This document shows, piece after piece, positions 37,116 through 49,000 of a stretch of 64,000 bases of DNA. The position numbers were made by a program, and so were the translations under genes. The DNA is taken from the NCBI RefSeq assembly GCF_049243985.1, contig NC_135380.1:14432501-14496500 (forward strand), written 5' to 3'. Numbering within the stretch: position 1 is the stretch's first letter; each line of letters begins with the position of its first letter. The notes below the pieces were generated by a model that saw only the letters and a program-made list of their open reading frames with translations, was not told the origin of the DNA and made no database searches. The stretch is from Paroedura picta (lineage: Eukaryota > Chordata > Lepidosauria > Squamata > Gekkonidae).

Positions 37116-37330
37116 GCGTTTCAGCCCGAGGGCTTTGTGGAGCCTCCGCGACTGGGGGGAAGAGCTGAAGGTCGCGGCGGATCCTGGACGGCCCTCTAGC
37201 CCCGTTGCCTTCAAAGGGCTTGGCTTTAGGATCGCAGCTAGCCTACCACTACTGGCTTAGAAGGGAGGGTAGGCTGAATTAGTGACTGGCCCAAGGGGTT
37301 GGCAACGGCAACTTCCAGGTAGATCTCGAT

Positions 37331-37404
37331 TATGCAAGGCGTGCACAAGTGCACTTGCTCAGACCTCTAGGTCTGAGCAAGTGCACTTGTGCACGCCTTG
37401 CATA
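37331..37404. repeat. Perfect 36 bp-arm palindrome upstream of the RNF122 promoter
   Basis: Arms 37331-37366 and 37369-37404 are exact reverse complements with a two-base centre. The right arm continues into CTTTGTTGGTCTCAAAAGTG, a relative of the AGTAGCACCTTTAA foldback family, so this is probably an inverted duplication within such a copy. Confidence 0.9.
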
Positions 37405-38634
37405 AAGCTTTGTTGGTCTCAAAAGTGCCACTGGGATCCCAATTTGGTTCTAGAATCAGAGCTGCTTTGGACAGGGATTTTTGTCTAGTAAGAGGGAATT
37501 AATTCTAGACGGTAGTTTCTTATTTCCTTCTAGCAGTAATTTCTTAAAATTGGCTGTGTTCCTTAATATTCCATTGAGCATCCCAAGAACTCAGGTTCAG
37601 TGGTCGGAATGGTGCAATTTCATTGTCTCCCGATATAACTTGACAGAGGGAAATTTATTCTAAATGTTGAGGAGTGTTACAAATATCGCATGCCCAATGC
37701 TGATGTGGCACGGCCTGGTCAAACACCTCCGCTACGTCATAGCAGTCTGCATATGGCAAGTCTCGGCTAGACTCCCAGGTGTCACATCATTACATTGATT
37801 TGTTGCTAAGATTTAATGGAGGAGTCTCCTTCACAGGCTGGTGGGGAAAAGATGAAGAAGATTCATCGGTTTCCCACCAATGCTTGAAATAACTTCTGGT
37901 GCAAAACTGGAAATGTCATAGTGTCTGGGCAACACTCTAGGATTTACCCCAAGCCTCACAGTCGCTGGCTGCTTCTGCAGCCTCATGTGCCAGTCGAACC
38001 ATGTGCATGAGCTGCTGTCTATGGCTGCTTCTCTCTGTCTCCCACATAGGAGGAACGATGTGGACTTGCAGCTCTGGTTGCCAACTGGAGATCTCCCGGA
38101 ATTACAATTGCTCTTCAAGGGACGGATATCAGTTCTCTCCCAGAAAACTGCCCTCCCAACTCAGAGCTGCATCCCCTTGGAGGAAGGGCAAGAGAAAATG
38201 CACTCGCTCGAGAAAGAGAGAGACCATGAACTGCGCCTGAAGTCTGGTGTCGGGAGGTGGGTGCCTTGCTCTTTCTCTGGCTAGGTCCCCCTCTGGCTGC
38301 ACGGCTCCTGAACTTTGCTCGGCCTCTGCACATCCATCAAAGCCCCCTGAGGAACGGGGCTGCCCTGGCCTTGACTGAGGATTCCACCCTCCTCCCTGGT
38401 TAAACAGCTGGATCCACAGTCAAACAGTCTCACCTTCTTGCTCCACACCTCCTTGATCCCAGCTACAGCAAACAATAGCCATGCTTCTGATTAGCAGGGA
38501 AATACACCACGGGAGCCTAGGGGCAGGCTGAGGGGCCACAGGCAGGCAACGAAGCCATAAAAAAGGGTAAGGCATGCTCAGAGGCCTCTGTCCCCCCTTG
38601 TCTCTTCCTTTGCTGCTGTTTTTAGCCTCCAGAG

Positions 38635-38959
38635 CAGCCTTTCTCAGACTTCTTACCCTTGAGAGACCCCTGAAACATTCCTCAGGCTTCGAGAAACCCC
38701 AGAAGGGGCACGATCGTGCAGAATATGGTTGGGAAGCATTGCTGTGTACACCCCCACCCCCTCCAGTCCCATCACTGGCCATTTTGGGGTGGGTGGGTCG
38801 ACATGACCATATGGTCATATCACGATAAATGTTTAGCAATTAAAAAAATGTTTTTAAATTAATTAACTCCCACCCATTTGGGAAACCTTTCCAGGGCCCT
38901 GTTTTCACAGGCCCCCAAGAAACTGCAGGGTTTCATAAAACGCTGGTTGAGAAAGTCTG
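38635..38959 (+). mobile_element. hAT-like element of the GTTTCTCAACC family, perfect target duplication
   Basis: 325 bp flanked by CTCCAGAG on both sides (38627-38634 and 38960-38967). This copy proves the 8 bp duplication and hence the hAT assignment of the family. Confidence 0.95.
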
Positions 38960-40137
38960 CTCCAGAGGCATGGAGCTTGCTAAAGGCCCTTTGCTCGCCA
39001 GCCATCAAATATGTGCCAGTTATCTGTGTGCCACCCAACTCTATGGCGGTTGAAGTATTTCTGTAGTAGCTCTTAGGGCAAAATTGCACATTCTCAAGAC
39101 TTCTTACCAGCCTTTTAATTTTTTTTTTAATTCATGGAACAACAAAAATTAATTTCTTCCTCTTTGGAATTTACAGCAAGAATTTCTCAGAAGGTCTTGC
39201 GTCCAGATTCCGGCCAGGCCTAGCCCTGCACAGCTTCCGCAAACGTTGCATCTTTACCCTTTACCCTTCTGTTATCCTGCTGATCAGTGCTCCCAAGTAC
39301 ATCATCCAGGGGCCATACCACACACATTAGTTAATGCACTTTCAATGCACTTTAGAAGTAGATTTTCCTTTTCTGCACAGGAAAATCCAGCTGCAAAAGT
39401 ACACGGAAAGTGCATCATCCTACACATGCGGAATGGGCCAGGTCTCACACTCCACATCAGGGGTAGCCAGCATGGTGTTTGCCAAGTGTTTTTATATCGA
39501 GAGCAGGGCCAAGTTGGGTTTTTTTGCCCAGCAATCCTTCCGACTGGCCATTGGTCACTTGATTGGTTCTGCTGATTCTGGACAGCATTGGTTCAGCAGC
39601 ACCTGTCACTCCAACACAAGGATCTTGACGGTGTGACTGAAGGGAAGCTCCCGGCAGGCTCACCGGCTCCAGGGTTGGAAAGTACCTAGAGATGTTGGGG
39701 GGGGGGGAGGACGGGGGGGAGCTTGAGGAGGGGGGGGAATTTGGGGAGCATTCCCTCCAAACAGCTGCCTGATTTGAGGAACAAAAGAAACCCCCAGACC
39801 CAAGCTAACAGGAGCCCATACCTCACCCCCTCGGCTTAGAAACAAACTGCTCGTCTGACTCTCGTGGCTGTAATGGAGACACTGTGTGTGTTCCAAGCAC
39901 CCCACAGGGATCTCTCCTCAGTCCTGTGAACGCTCATGATGTTTGCCAGGATCGGATCCCTCCGATGGCATGACTGTTATCCCAGATTCCCTTTGGGCCT
40001 TGCCTGTATCATTTGTCTGGATAAAAAACTCATTTGTAGACGGATTTCCCTTATCTCAGAGCAACAGTGGCAGAGCAGTGGGAGAGAGTGAGCAAAACGT
40101 GCCTCGAGAGCACTGTTTTCACCCCGCGATTTAGCCA

Positions 40138-40471
40138 GCCCGGCGTCGTGGTTAAGAGCGGCGGCCGCCAATCTGGAGAATGGGTATGATTCCCTGCTCC
40201 TCCACATGCAGCCAGCTGGGTGACCTTGGGCCAGTCACCTCAGTCCAGCTACCTTACAGGCTGTTGTTGCGGGGAGAGGAAAGGAAGGTGATTGGAAGTT
40301 GCTTTGAGACCCTTTGGGCAATAAAAAGCGGGATATGAAACCCAGCTTTCCTTCCTTCCTTCCTTCCTTCCTTCCTTCCTTCCTTCCTTCCTTCCTTCCT
40401 TCCTTCCTTCCTTCCTTCCTTCCTTCCTTCCTTCCTTCCTTCCTTCCTTCCTTCCTTCCTTTCTTTCTTTC
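40138..40471 (+). mobile_element. tRNA-derived SINE with a long (CCTT)n tail
   Basis: Head GCCCGGCGTCGTGGTTAAGA, body CAGCCAGCTGGGTGACCTTG, end AAAAAGCGGGATATGAAACC. It then runs into about 125 bases of CCTT repeats from 40346. Long open frames through the repeat are artefacts. Confidence 0.85.
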
Positions 40472-41067
40472 ACCCTTCCTCCCTTCCTCCCTTCCTCCTC
40501 CTTCTCTGGCCTCCCTTGTAGCCAGAAGAGCAACAAACATGTCTGCTTGTGCCGCAGCCGCAGTTGGGGAGGCTTTCCTGGCACGCTCCTGTTCCCCACC
40601 TGCCGTCTCCTTCCCTGTACAAATGACCTCTTCAAAGACAAAGGGGCGGATGTGCTTCTGGGATGGAATCCCTGGGGTTCTGCTGGGCTCCACGCCAACT
40701 CCAGCCCCCGTCTGGGATGACAAGCACATCCAGACGCAGGGCAGGTGCTGGCTAGCACCCCGCCCCACCCTCCCGGCTGAGCACAGCACCCATCATGGCT
40801 GTTCATTCCCTCCATTGTCTGCAGGCTGCTGAAGTTCAGACAGACAGCTGCCCAGGCCCACAAAGAGCCTTCAGTGCCAGCAAGCATGCGCCTCCCTTTG
40901 TTGCATGTCCGGGCTCCACAGTACAGGAACCACAAGCGGGTTTGCTAATGGCTGAGATCCATTCTTTATTTAGAGCTCCACTCTCTGTAGGAGCCCCCTT
41001 GGGCCTAAGGGAGAGCTGTAGATGCACTGGCTGCCTCCAGCTGCTTTTTATTTTATGTCTCTGATTT

Positions 41068-41175
41068 TTAGGACACTTTAGAACCAAGGTCAGGCTGACC
41101 TTGGCAGATCTCAGAAGTGGAGTAGGGTTGGCCCGGGTTTGTACTTCGATGACAGGCCAGTCCTCCAAGGAAGAC
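41068..41175 (+). repeat. 5S rRNA-derived SINE fragment
   Basis: GGCAGATCTCAGAAGTGGAG, GGGTTGGCCCGGGTTTGTAC and TCGATGACAGGCCAG follow 5S positions in order, with many changes. Confidence 0.5.
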
Positions 41176-41300
41176 TAGGTAGGTATGGCAAGGAGTAATA
41201 GCCGATGTCAGTTTTACGTTTTATTGTTTATATATATATATATGCTACTGTCCCTTCTACGCCTGGATCACCCGGCTTTCTGGGGAATTTACTTACACCA

Positions 41301-41448
41301 AAACAAAATCAGAATCTAGTGGCGCCTTTAAGACCAACAAAGATGTATTCAAAGCGTGAGTTTTCGAGTGTTGGTCTTAAAGGTGCCACTGGACTCTGGT
41401 TTTGTTTTGTTGTGCTGCTTCAGACCAACATGGCTTCCCACTTGAATG
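41301..41448. repeat. Foldback repeat (AGTAGCACCTTTAA family), copy 2
   Basis: AGTGGCGCCTTTAAGACCAA is mirrored by TTGGTCTTAAAGGTGCCACT within 70 bases. The shared tail GCTGCTTCAGACCAACATGG follows. Confidence 0.75.
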
Positions 41449-42011
41449 TTTAGTTACACCAAGTTAGACTATTGTAAAGCAAAAGACGGCACCAAGTTGG
41501 GGACCAGTCTTGCCTACTGAGAGTCAACCGAACTAAGTTTGCAATGCCAGCAAAGATGAGTGTCCCAAGCCTGTGTCCTAATGTGGGGTCGTGGCTCGTG
41601 TGCTGCATTAAGATCCCATGAGACTTGGGGTTCAATTCCCCACTCTGCAGGAGAGGTACTGGGTGACCTTGCACCAGTCTTGCTCTTGGATGGACCTGCC
41701 TTGCTGGATTGTTCAGGGGATAAAAGGGGGGAGATCTAGGTATGCTTCCTTGAACTCCTTGAAGAAGAGGTGGAGTGAAAATACACCAATTGTTCTAGGT
41801 ATTGGCAAGGGGGTTGGTGTAATGTTTTCAGGAGGTGTCCCTGTTAGCAGGCCTCCCATCATGCTCCCTGTTTTCCGGGTGGCTGTTGCCACTCAATTGC
41901 TGTTGTGATCACTCACCCACTCTGTGCACTGGCCCAGCCAGGGAGTGAGCAAACAGATGGTGGCAATTGTTCAGGAGAGTCAGTACTGCAGACAGACGTC
42001 CATTGTACCCT

Positions 42012-42205
42012 TATGGAGGGACTGGGGCTCAGGGGCGGAGCATCTGCTTGGCAAGCAGAAGTTCCCAGGTTCAGTTCCTGGCCTCTCCAGTTAAGGATCG
42101 GGTAGTTTGACTTGTGAAAGACTTGCAAAGCAGATGGTGGTCTTGGTTGACAGCAGTGACTTGGCCGGACTAAGGAGTCCTGTTCATCCTATGTAGTTAA
42201 GTATC
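42012..42205 (+). mobile_element. tRNA-type SINE
   Basis: GGGGCTCAGGGGCGGAGCAT, B box GGTTCAGTTCCTG, and the shared 3' region ending near GTCCTGTTCATCCTATGTAG. Confidence 0.7.
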
Positions 42206-42488
42206 CTCAGTTGAGAGAGAGACAGACAGGCAGACAAGCAGACAGACAGGTTGTGTAGAGGAAGTATTGTGAACAAACAGGCCATGAAATGCAAAAGGTA
42301 GGCCGTGTCATTTCCATGCAAAACTCAAAAGCATACAACAGAAGTCCTGAAAGGGCTAAGATTGTACTACAGGGAAGCTTCATTCTCTGTTATGGTACAA
42401 CACTGCCACCTCGTGCCTATTGCTATGAACACAACTTTATATAAGAAGAATTTTTCTAAGCCTTGTGAATTCTTTTCGTTGTGTGCAG

Positions 42489-44033
42489 GGGTGTGTGTGT
42501 CTGAAGCGGTATTAGACGAGCTGTCCCTGTTCCTAAAACTCCACACAGTAGTCCAGAAGTTGGAATGTAACCCATGGGTTGATATCTGTACCTGCACAGG
42601 GGTTTTCGGCTCCAGTGGGAATCAAGTGGGAGGGGTAGCTGTATCTTTCACTGAGGACCAACTACATGCAGTGGGTGAAGTTCTTGAAAGCCTGTACAGG
42701 AATAAAACATTTAGGGCCACAGAACTCCTGTTGATTTTTCCTGGAAAATAAGGTATAGTTATGCCCGTACTGTTGTAGACTTATACTCAAAAACAAGGGC
42801 TCTGAATTGCCGGGCAAGCCACATCACATGGCTGGAAGAGGGCTGTATGACTGTTCACTTAGCTGGAGCATGCTAATATGAATGAATGTAGCCTTGCATG
42901 GTGATTGTGGTCCTGGAGTGTTGTTGGAGTCCTCTTGTGCTGTTTATACACACATGTGAAAATTGTTAATGCAGCATTTGAGAGGGCTATTAAAATGAAT
43001 GAATGAATGAATGAATGAATAAAACCTACCCCATAGCTACTATTTGCTTTATATTCAGGTTGCAGGTGTGAAAACATGCATCCTGTCCAATAATATTGCC
43101 TCTGACCTGTTAGAATTGTGCAAAACTGCAATTGTGCAAGAGGATGATGTAAAACTGGTAATGAGTCAATTGTTGTTTTTACTAAAAATGCCACTTCAAG
43201 TAGTTGTTGGGAGGAACCTGCAAGGACAGTCTGAATCACTGTCTCTGTTTTTGACTTCTGGGCATTCCTTGTTCATACCAATTGCTAGCAAGGGCAGTCT
43301 TCATGGCCCAAAGCCCTTTTCTGCACCTCTATAAGTTAAATTTCTGAGTGGCTGGCTGGATCTTTTCCACATGGCACGTGCATGTTAACGCGTGCACATG
43401 GACACTCTGCATTCTGCATAGGACAACCTTGTCATTTTTCAAACATCCACCCTAAGAACAAAAAAAAGTCTCGGCTCTGAAACCCAGGGAAGGCAGGCTG
43501 TTTGGCAGAGCAAACCAATGAAGTACAAAGCTGGTGGAGCAGAATCTTCCATCGTGTGAAATAGGGTGGGGAGGGCTCTGAGCAGTGATTCTTGAGGACT
43601 AGGGAGTTGCATGCGTGTGCTTGTTTTCAGCTGTGAAATGCTGGAAGTCATGGATGTCTGGAATACCAGGTTGAGATCTGACAATGTTCCGTAGATCAAA
43701 ATATCCCACAGAGAAGCTATCAACCAACGTCTGTGCTCATTTTGAAACTGCATTTGCAGTCTTGTCCCAACGCACCTTTGCTACCTTGGTCACAACTTCC
43801 TTTGCCATCCTAGGATCTGACAAATTCATCCTAGAATCTGCCCAGTGTTGAAGATTTCTGCCTGTTCTTCTTTTCAGTACACTCCATCAAAGATATTGGG
43901 CAGTGCAGACGCATGCATACAACTGCCAAATTCATTATTATTTTATGGCCCTCTCTGTCTCCTGCCTACCATTCCAGGAAGAGAAACTGCATATGTGCCA
44001 GAACTGCAGGAAGACAAGGAAGTCCACACTTAA
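42489..44033 (+). pseudogene. Exon-like blocks of an unrecognised protein gene or its relic
   Basis: Three open blocks each follow a good pyrimidine tract and AG: 42489 (frame from 42491), 43059 and 43878. They read about 87, 91 and 51 codons. The first includes VSEAVLDELSLFLKLHTV and AVSFTEDQLHAVGEVLESLY. The second includes VAGVKTCILSNNIASDLLEL, VVVGRNLQGQSESLSLFLT and GHSLFIPIA. The third includes YTPSKILGSADACIQLPNS. Codon usage and amphipathic spacing look like real protein. The first block meets a stop just before a GTATAG donor, and blocks two and three lack a clean donor, so decay is possible. I do not recognise the family. They lie between RNF122 and DUSP26 on the opposite strand. 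Confidence 0.4.
42989..43021 (+). repeat. (ATGA)n microsatellite
   Basis: About seven ATGA units lie in the short gap between the first and second exon-like blocks. Confidence 0.9.
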
Positions 44034-44105
44034 GAACGTAAGAAGCACCCTGCTGGATCAGGCCAGTGGTCCATCTAGTCCAGCATCTTGACTTACACAG
44101 TGGCC
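44030..44105 (+). repeat. Interspersed repeat fragment
   Basis: GTAAGAAGCACCCTGCTGGA and GGTCCATCTAGTCCAGCATC match the phrase at 20.4-20.6 kb. It directly abuts the third exon-like block. Confidence 0.6.
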
Positions 44106-44402
44106 AACCAGTTCCTCTGGGACTATCACAAGATAGGTGATGCCCATGGGACTCATGAACTCAGGTCTACGACTGTGCTGTTGGAGGGAGTTCTTTATCC
44201 CTTTCCTTTTAGGAAACCAGAGAGCCTTGGCACCTCGAGTATGGTCCGTTTCTTGGGGGTGAGCTGTGAAAAGGTTCGCCAGTAACATCTGCAAGGAAGA
44301 GCCAAGTCAACCATAACAAGAAAAGAAACACCTTGGTGGTTCCTACTGGGTGCTCTTTGTCCATCTCCTAATTTTTGGAACGTGAAGATGCATGGTCTAA
44401 TT

Positions 44403-44522
44403 TAGGGGCAGTCAACCTGTGGTCCTCCAGATGTTCATGGACTACAATTCCCACGAGCCCCTGCCAGAGAATTGAAATTGTAGTCCATGGACATCTGGAG
44501 GGCTGCAGTTTGACTACCCTTG
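44403..44522. mobile_element. Palindromic hAT element, copy 8 (degraded)
   Basis: Both ends are recognisable (AGGGGCAGTCAACCTGTGG and TTTGACTACCCTTG), but the centre has lost bases and the arms belong to different subtypes. Confidence 0.75.
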
Positions 44523-44969
44523 CAGCAGGGAGAAGAAACAGATCTTGTTTTAGACTTGCAGAGCAAAAAGATGGTCGTCCCCCTCCCCCAACACCAATGT
44601 ACAAACAAACATCTCACTATCTGTTTTGCAAGCATCTTGTGTCGGGCTGTGTTCTGAGTAAGCTGCCCCTTTGGGGCTACTTTGAAGGATGGCAGCCTGA
44701 CAGCCTCACTTATTTATTTATTTATTTTTGCATGCATAACTGCTTGATCCTTGTTAGCGTGCAAGAAGGAACAGAGGAGGGACATTTGTAATGTGAATGA
44801 GCATTCTGGCTAAGACAGGCTTTGTATCTGGGTTACAAATCTGCTTGAAGAAAGGGATATTGGGGGAAAACAACAACTCCCCCCCTTTTTTTTGAGATTT
44901 AAAAAAGGAAGGGGAAATAAAAAACGAATGGGAAAGGCTGATGTTTCTCTCCTAGTAGAGAGGTCAGCC

Positions 44970-45080
44970 TGACATCTGGATGAGCAATAGGGTTGCGAGT
45001 GTCCTGCATAGTGCAGGGGGTTGGACTAGATGACCCATGAGGTCCCTTCCAACTCTATTATTCCATAATTCTATGTTTTC
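44970..45080 (+). mobile_element. CR1 LINE 3' end, short
   Basis: GTCCTGCATAGTGCAGGGGG, GATGACCCATGAGGTCCCTT, and the tail CTATTATTCCATAATTCTAT. Confidence 0.8.
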
Positions 45081-45390
45081 AGATGCTTTCCTATAGACAG
45101 ACATAGTGATGGTTCAATAAAATCTGATACCTTTTGAAATGGAATGTTGGGTATTCTAGCTATGCTAGGCATTCTTTGATTGGATAAGATTTCCAGGAGG
45201 CAAAATATAGGAAATACATTGCTTGGTGTAGTGGTTAGGAGCGCCGACTTCTAATCTGGTGAGCCGGGCTTGATTACCTGCTCCTCCTCCACATTCAGCC
45301 AGCTACCGAACCCTCAGATTTATTGCCTTCATTTTCTGATCCCTGACAAAACCAGGAAAGACTCTTTGAGGCGATTCATCTCAGCAAGGT

Positions 45391-45816
45391 TTTATTCTTA
45401 TAGATAAAATACATCAGGGGGAGGAGGTACCCAAACTCTTTGACAAAGGTTACGAGCAAACAGGAAGCAACAGGCCTTGCCACATAGCGCTCCGAAGAAA
45501 TTTAGGCAGCTTGAATGTCTCGGTTTCAGGTTGAGACATCGTCTAGGAGAACCCCATTCTGCAGCTTCCCAAAGCCAGCAAAGCGGGAAGGAGAAAGAAA
45601 CCTTCAGAAACCTGAGCTGGCTAGCACCTCTGAGTGACACCTGAAGCTAAGACAGTGTACATTAAAGGCAGGTGGGAAGCTTTACAATTGGGCTTCTGCA
45701 GGGCGATATCTGTGGTAGTTCAGGGATACCGGGCCCTGAAACCTGAACTGGAAAGAAACGCCTCATACCCAACCAACAGATTTGGATCATACATGGTTTC
45801 CCCATGACCCACCCGC
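45391..45816 (-). other. DUSP26: Probable DUSP26 3' untranslated region with poly(A) signal
   Basis: AATAAA on the complement at 45396-45391 lies about 420 bases after the stop. The interval contains no recognisable repeat, and repeat sequence begins again just beyond it (a tRNA SINE fragment near 45.2-45.3 kb). Confidence 0.55.
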
Positions 45817-46016
45817 TCAGGGTCTCGGCTTCAACCTGAGGGAGTTGTCCAGTGCGGCCAGCTGGCGCAAGAATCCCCGGTTGGGGATGATGCCTCTGTG
45901 GTCCTTGACGGTCTTTATGGCCTCCACCAAGGTCAAGCGGTGGTGAATCATGAGGTAGGCGAGGACCAGGGTGGCTGATCGGCTCACCCCAACGGCACAG
46001 TGAACAAGGATCCTTC
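45817..46016 (-). CDS. DUSP26: DUSP26 last coding exon (catalytic P-loop, stop)
   Basis: 200 nt of coding sequence after acceptor CCTGCAG, giving [20 protein letters not shown] and ending [12 protein letters not shown] and TGA (45819-45817). It contains the HCX5R signature. The last residues differ from human (ALDRRLRQGLEA in my memory), as expected for the variable tail. Confidence 0.96.
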
Positions 46017-49000
46017 CTGCAGGAAGAAAGGACAGGAGGCTTTTAATGTTTAATTCATAACATAGCTGTTATAATGCCCCTCCCTGGAAATGGGCTTGGG
46101 GCGGTTTACAGCAATAAAACATCCACAGTGTTAAAAGTACAATAAGCACATTAAAACATGATAAAATCTAGTACAAGCCCCCCTCTTATCATCTGCACTG
46201 ATTCCACCCCCCCAGTGAAGTCATTAACATAATAAATATGCCCCCCTAAGAAGAAGAAGAAGAAGAAAAAGGTGAGGGGAACATGAAGAGGAGAGGAGGG
46301 AAGCCCATTTGATATTTAGGCTTCCCTGGCCTCATCCCTAACCCTGCCGAAAGAGCATGGTTTTACAGGCCCTGGAGAACTTTAGTTCACTCTTCATTTG
46401 TTGTTCATTGGTTCATTGGTTCGTTCATTCATTCATAATTTAATTTCTAACCCACCACTCCTGCTGAGTGGCTTGTGGCGGCTAACAATATTATAAACCA
46501 CATTAAAACCCACAATAAAACCCCACTACCACATAGAATCCCAAAACAATACATATTGGCGGCAGCTGACCCCCACATCCTAACCCTGCTCATACCGGGC
46601 ATATAACACCTTGGGACTGGGGGGTTATAGGGAGCAGCAAGGATCTTATTCACTCAAGTAGGAAGCCCAGATCTTAACAGCCCTAGGCTTAACCAGAGAC
46701 CTGGCAGAGGAGCTCCATCTTGCAGGCCCTGAGGTACTTCAAAAGCTCCCTCAGGGCCCTCAGCTTTCATGGGCGCTCATTCTTCTAGGTTGGGGCAGGA
46801 CCGAAAAGGCCCTGGCCCGGGTTGAGGCCAGGCAAACTTTTCTCAGGCCAGAGATCTCCAGTAAATTAGCTCAGAATTAGTCACCCCAGCTGTTTTTATC
46901 AGTCAGAGGGGACAACCATGACTTCGATAGACCAGGGAGCTGATTCAGGGTAGGGAAGTTGCATGAGTTCAAGTATGGTAGACCTTAGGCTGGCTAGTAG
47001 GAGGACTGGCTTCCATGTGGAAAGCATTCAGGCATAAATTCCAGGCAGAGTTGAGCTCTGGTGCATCTAGTAAGGAAGCCACACCATATGGAATACGTTG
47101 TGGTGCTCATGCAGCTTCAGAGGTACCTGGCATCCTCCGCTACTGTTGCCTGAAGTCAAAATGACAAAGGAATAAAAGTCTTTCAGATGTCATTGGGCAC
47201 CTGCCCTTGGGTGCATGAATCCTCCTCTGAAGCTTACGATCACCCTATGTCAACCATTTAAAAACCAAACCATTTCCCCTCCCCGTGGAAATGAAAGAAC
47301 TAAGTATTATAGCCACAAGGACAAACAGGAAGGCTAGACTGGAGCTTAGCATACTTTGAATAGAGAGATGGTCAAAATGAGATTGAAACTATGGCTGTGC
47401 ATGGGTGCAATTGCACAAGACCTTCCTTGAACACAGTCTGGATTTCCAAATCCAGATATTCTGTGTGGCAAATAGAATCTCTAAATCTGTCAAGTAATGG
47501 GACGAGAAAATGCACCTCATACCAGAATGCATTCAAGGGCTAGACCAGCCTTCCTCAACATTTTTACTATTGAGAAACCTTTGACGCATAATTCAGGCTT
47601 CGAGAAACCTCAGAAGTGGCACAATCATGCAGAATACGATTGGGCAGCATAGTTGTGAACACGCCCACTTGGGCCCCCTCCCCTTCCCATCCCTTCCTGG
47701 CCCATCATTGGTCATTTGGGGAGGGGTAGGTGGGTCAACATGACCATTTATGGTCATATCACCTGAACACAATTTAAAAATATATATACAAATCAATTAA
47801 CTTCCACGCATTTGGGAGACCCTTCCAGGACCATTGAGAAACCCCAGGGTTTCACGAATTCCCTGGTTGAGAAAGCATCGGCTATACAGTTAACCCCCCG
47901 CTTAGTCTGAACTGAAAGAACCCTCTTGTGATGGGGGGAGCTGGCTCTGCCTGCACCCACTCACCTCCGCTCCTGCTCAGAGCCTGTTGGATGAAGTCAG
48001 CTGCAGGGTGAAAGTAGGGGCTCATGTCAAAGGTGGGCGAGTCGTGCGCCTCGATGCCCAGGTAGCAGATGCCCATGCCCTCGTAGTAGTCAGCGCCTCC
48101 TCGCCACTTGCTGTGCGAAGCATTGAGGATGTGGGTGATGCTGAGGCGTGTCAGCTCACGACGGTTGGCTGCTATATCTCTGTGTGGGGAAAGAGGACGA
48201 AGCACGGACACTTCGTTAACTTATGCTTCCTGATCCCAAACAGCAGACTTGTCTCGTGTCTTTTCCATCTTGGAATTCAGAAGGAAGTTTGTAGGGTTCC
48301 CAAGAGAACTTCCCTCCAGGCACTGTCCAGGCCCAGACCTTCTTTATGGCAACAACAGTTGCTGTCAGATCATCTGCTAGAGCAGGGGAAGTCAACCTGG
48401 GGTCCTCCAGATGTCCATGGACTACAATTCCCATGAGCCCCTGCCAGTGTTTGCTGGCAGGGGCTCATGGGAATTGTAGTCCATGGACATCTGGAGGACC
48501 CCAGGTTGACTACCCCTGTGCTAGAGTCTGGGTCAAAGCTACTGCTACAGCCTGTTCCACAGCTACCTCCACATGTGTCTCTCTCTCCCTTGGCTAGTAC
48601 AAGTAACCTGTGGGCTATAAGTAGGGTAGATTCAAACATCTCCCAAGTGCCCTTCCTCCAGCATAAGGAGACCTCCTCCAACCTAAGTGGCTGTTCCTAA
48701 TAAAACAAGAACGTGATGTTGTCACAACCAACTCATGGTCCTCTATAGTGCGGTTCAGGCAAGAGACAAGAAGAGATGGTTTGCCATTGCCTTCCTCCAC
48801 GTAGCAACTACCATCTCCCATCCAAGTGCTAACGGTGGCCAGAGTTTCCAATCTCTAACAAGCTCAGGTTAAGCTGGACTATTCTGGATGCTTCTTCCAG
48901 CGGTAGAGCTACTTAAATTGGAGGAAGAACTCAAACCTGGGCCAAAAGGAAGGGTAGGGTACAAATATTTTACTAAATAATTAAACTTTGCTCAGTGAAG

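Larger units (their letters stand above)
35340..37200. promoter_or_regulatory. CpG island covering the RNF122 promoter and first exon
   Basis: Dense CpG and GC-rich sequence contrasts sharply with the AT-richer flanks. It spans RNF122 coding exon 1 and the start of intron 1. The long open frames here on both strands follow from GC richness and low stop frequency. Transcription of RNF122 runs leftward, so the start site should lie between about 36.7 and 37.1 kb. Confidence 0.85.
37405..42300. other. Intergenic stretch between RNF122 and the exon-like blocks
   Basis: Apart from the hAT-like, SINE, 5S-like and foldback copies listed, 37.4-38.6 kb and 39.0-40.1 kb show only diverged repeat text (for example the interspersed GGTTGCCAACTGGAGATCTC at 38.08 kb). 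I see no gene. Confidence 0.5.

Noticed and set aside
35466-37214. Many long open frames on both strands (up to 295 codons)
   Set aside because: They lie in a CpG island, overlap in all frames and lack conserved motifs; GC richness alone explains the missing stops. Only the 25 coding bases of RNF122 exon 1 are supported.
38001-38333. Overlapping open frames near 38.1 kb
   Set aside because: The region includes an interspersed repeat (GGTTGCCAACTGGAGATCTC); no splice sites or known motifs.
40235-40935. Open frames with long GRKE-type or FLPS-type tracts
   Set aside because: They are translations of the (CCTT)n tail of a SINE.
43439-43753. 105-codon open frame on the minus strand
   Set aside because: No acceptor, donor or family motif; it lies across the gap between two plus-strand exon-like blocks and its reading is not protein-like at the ends.
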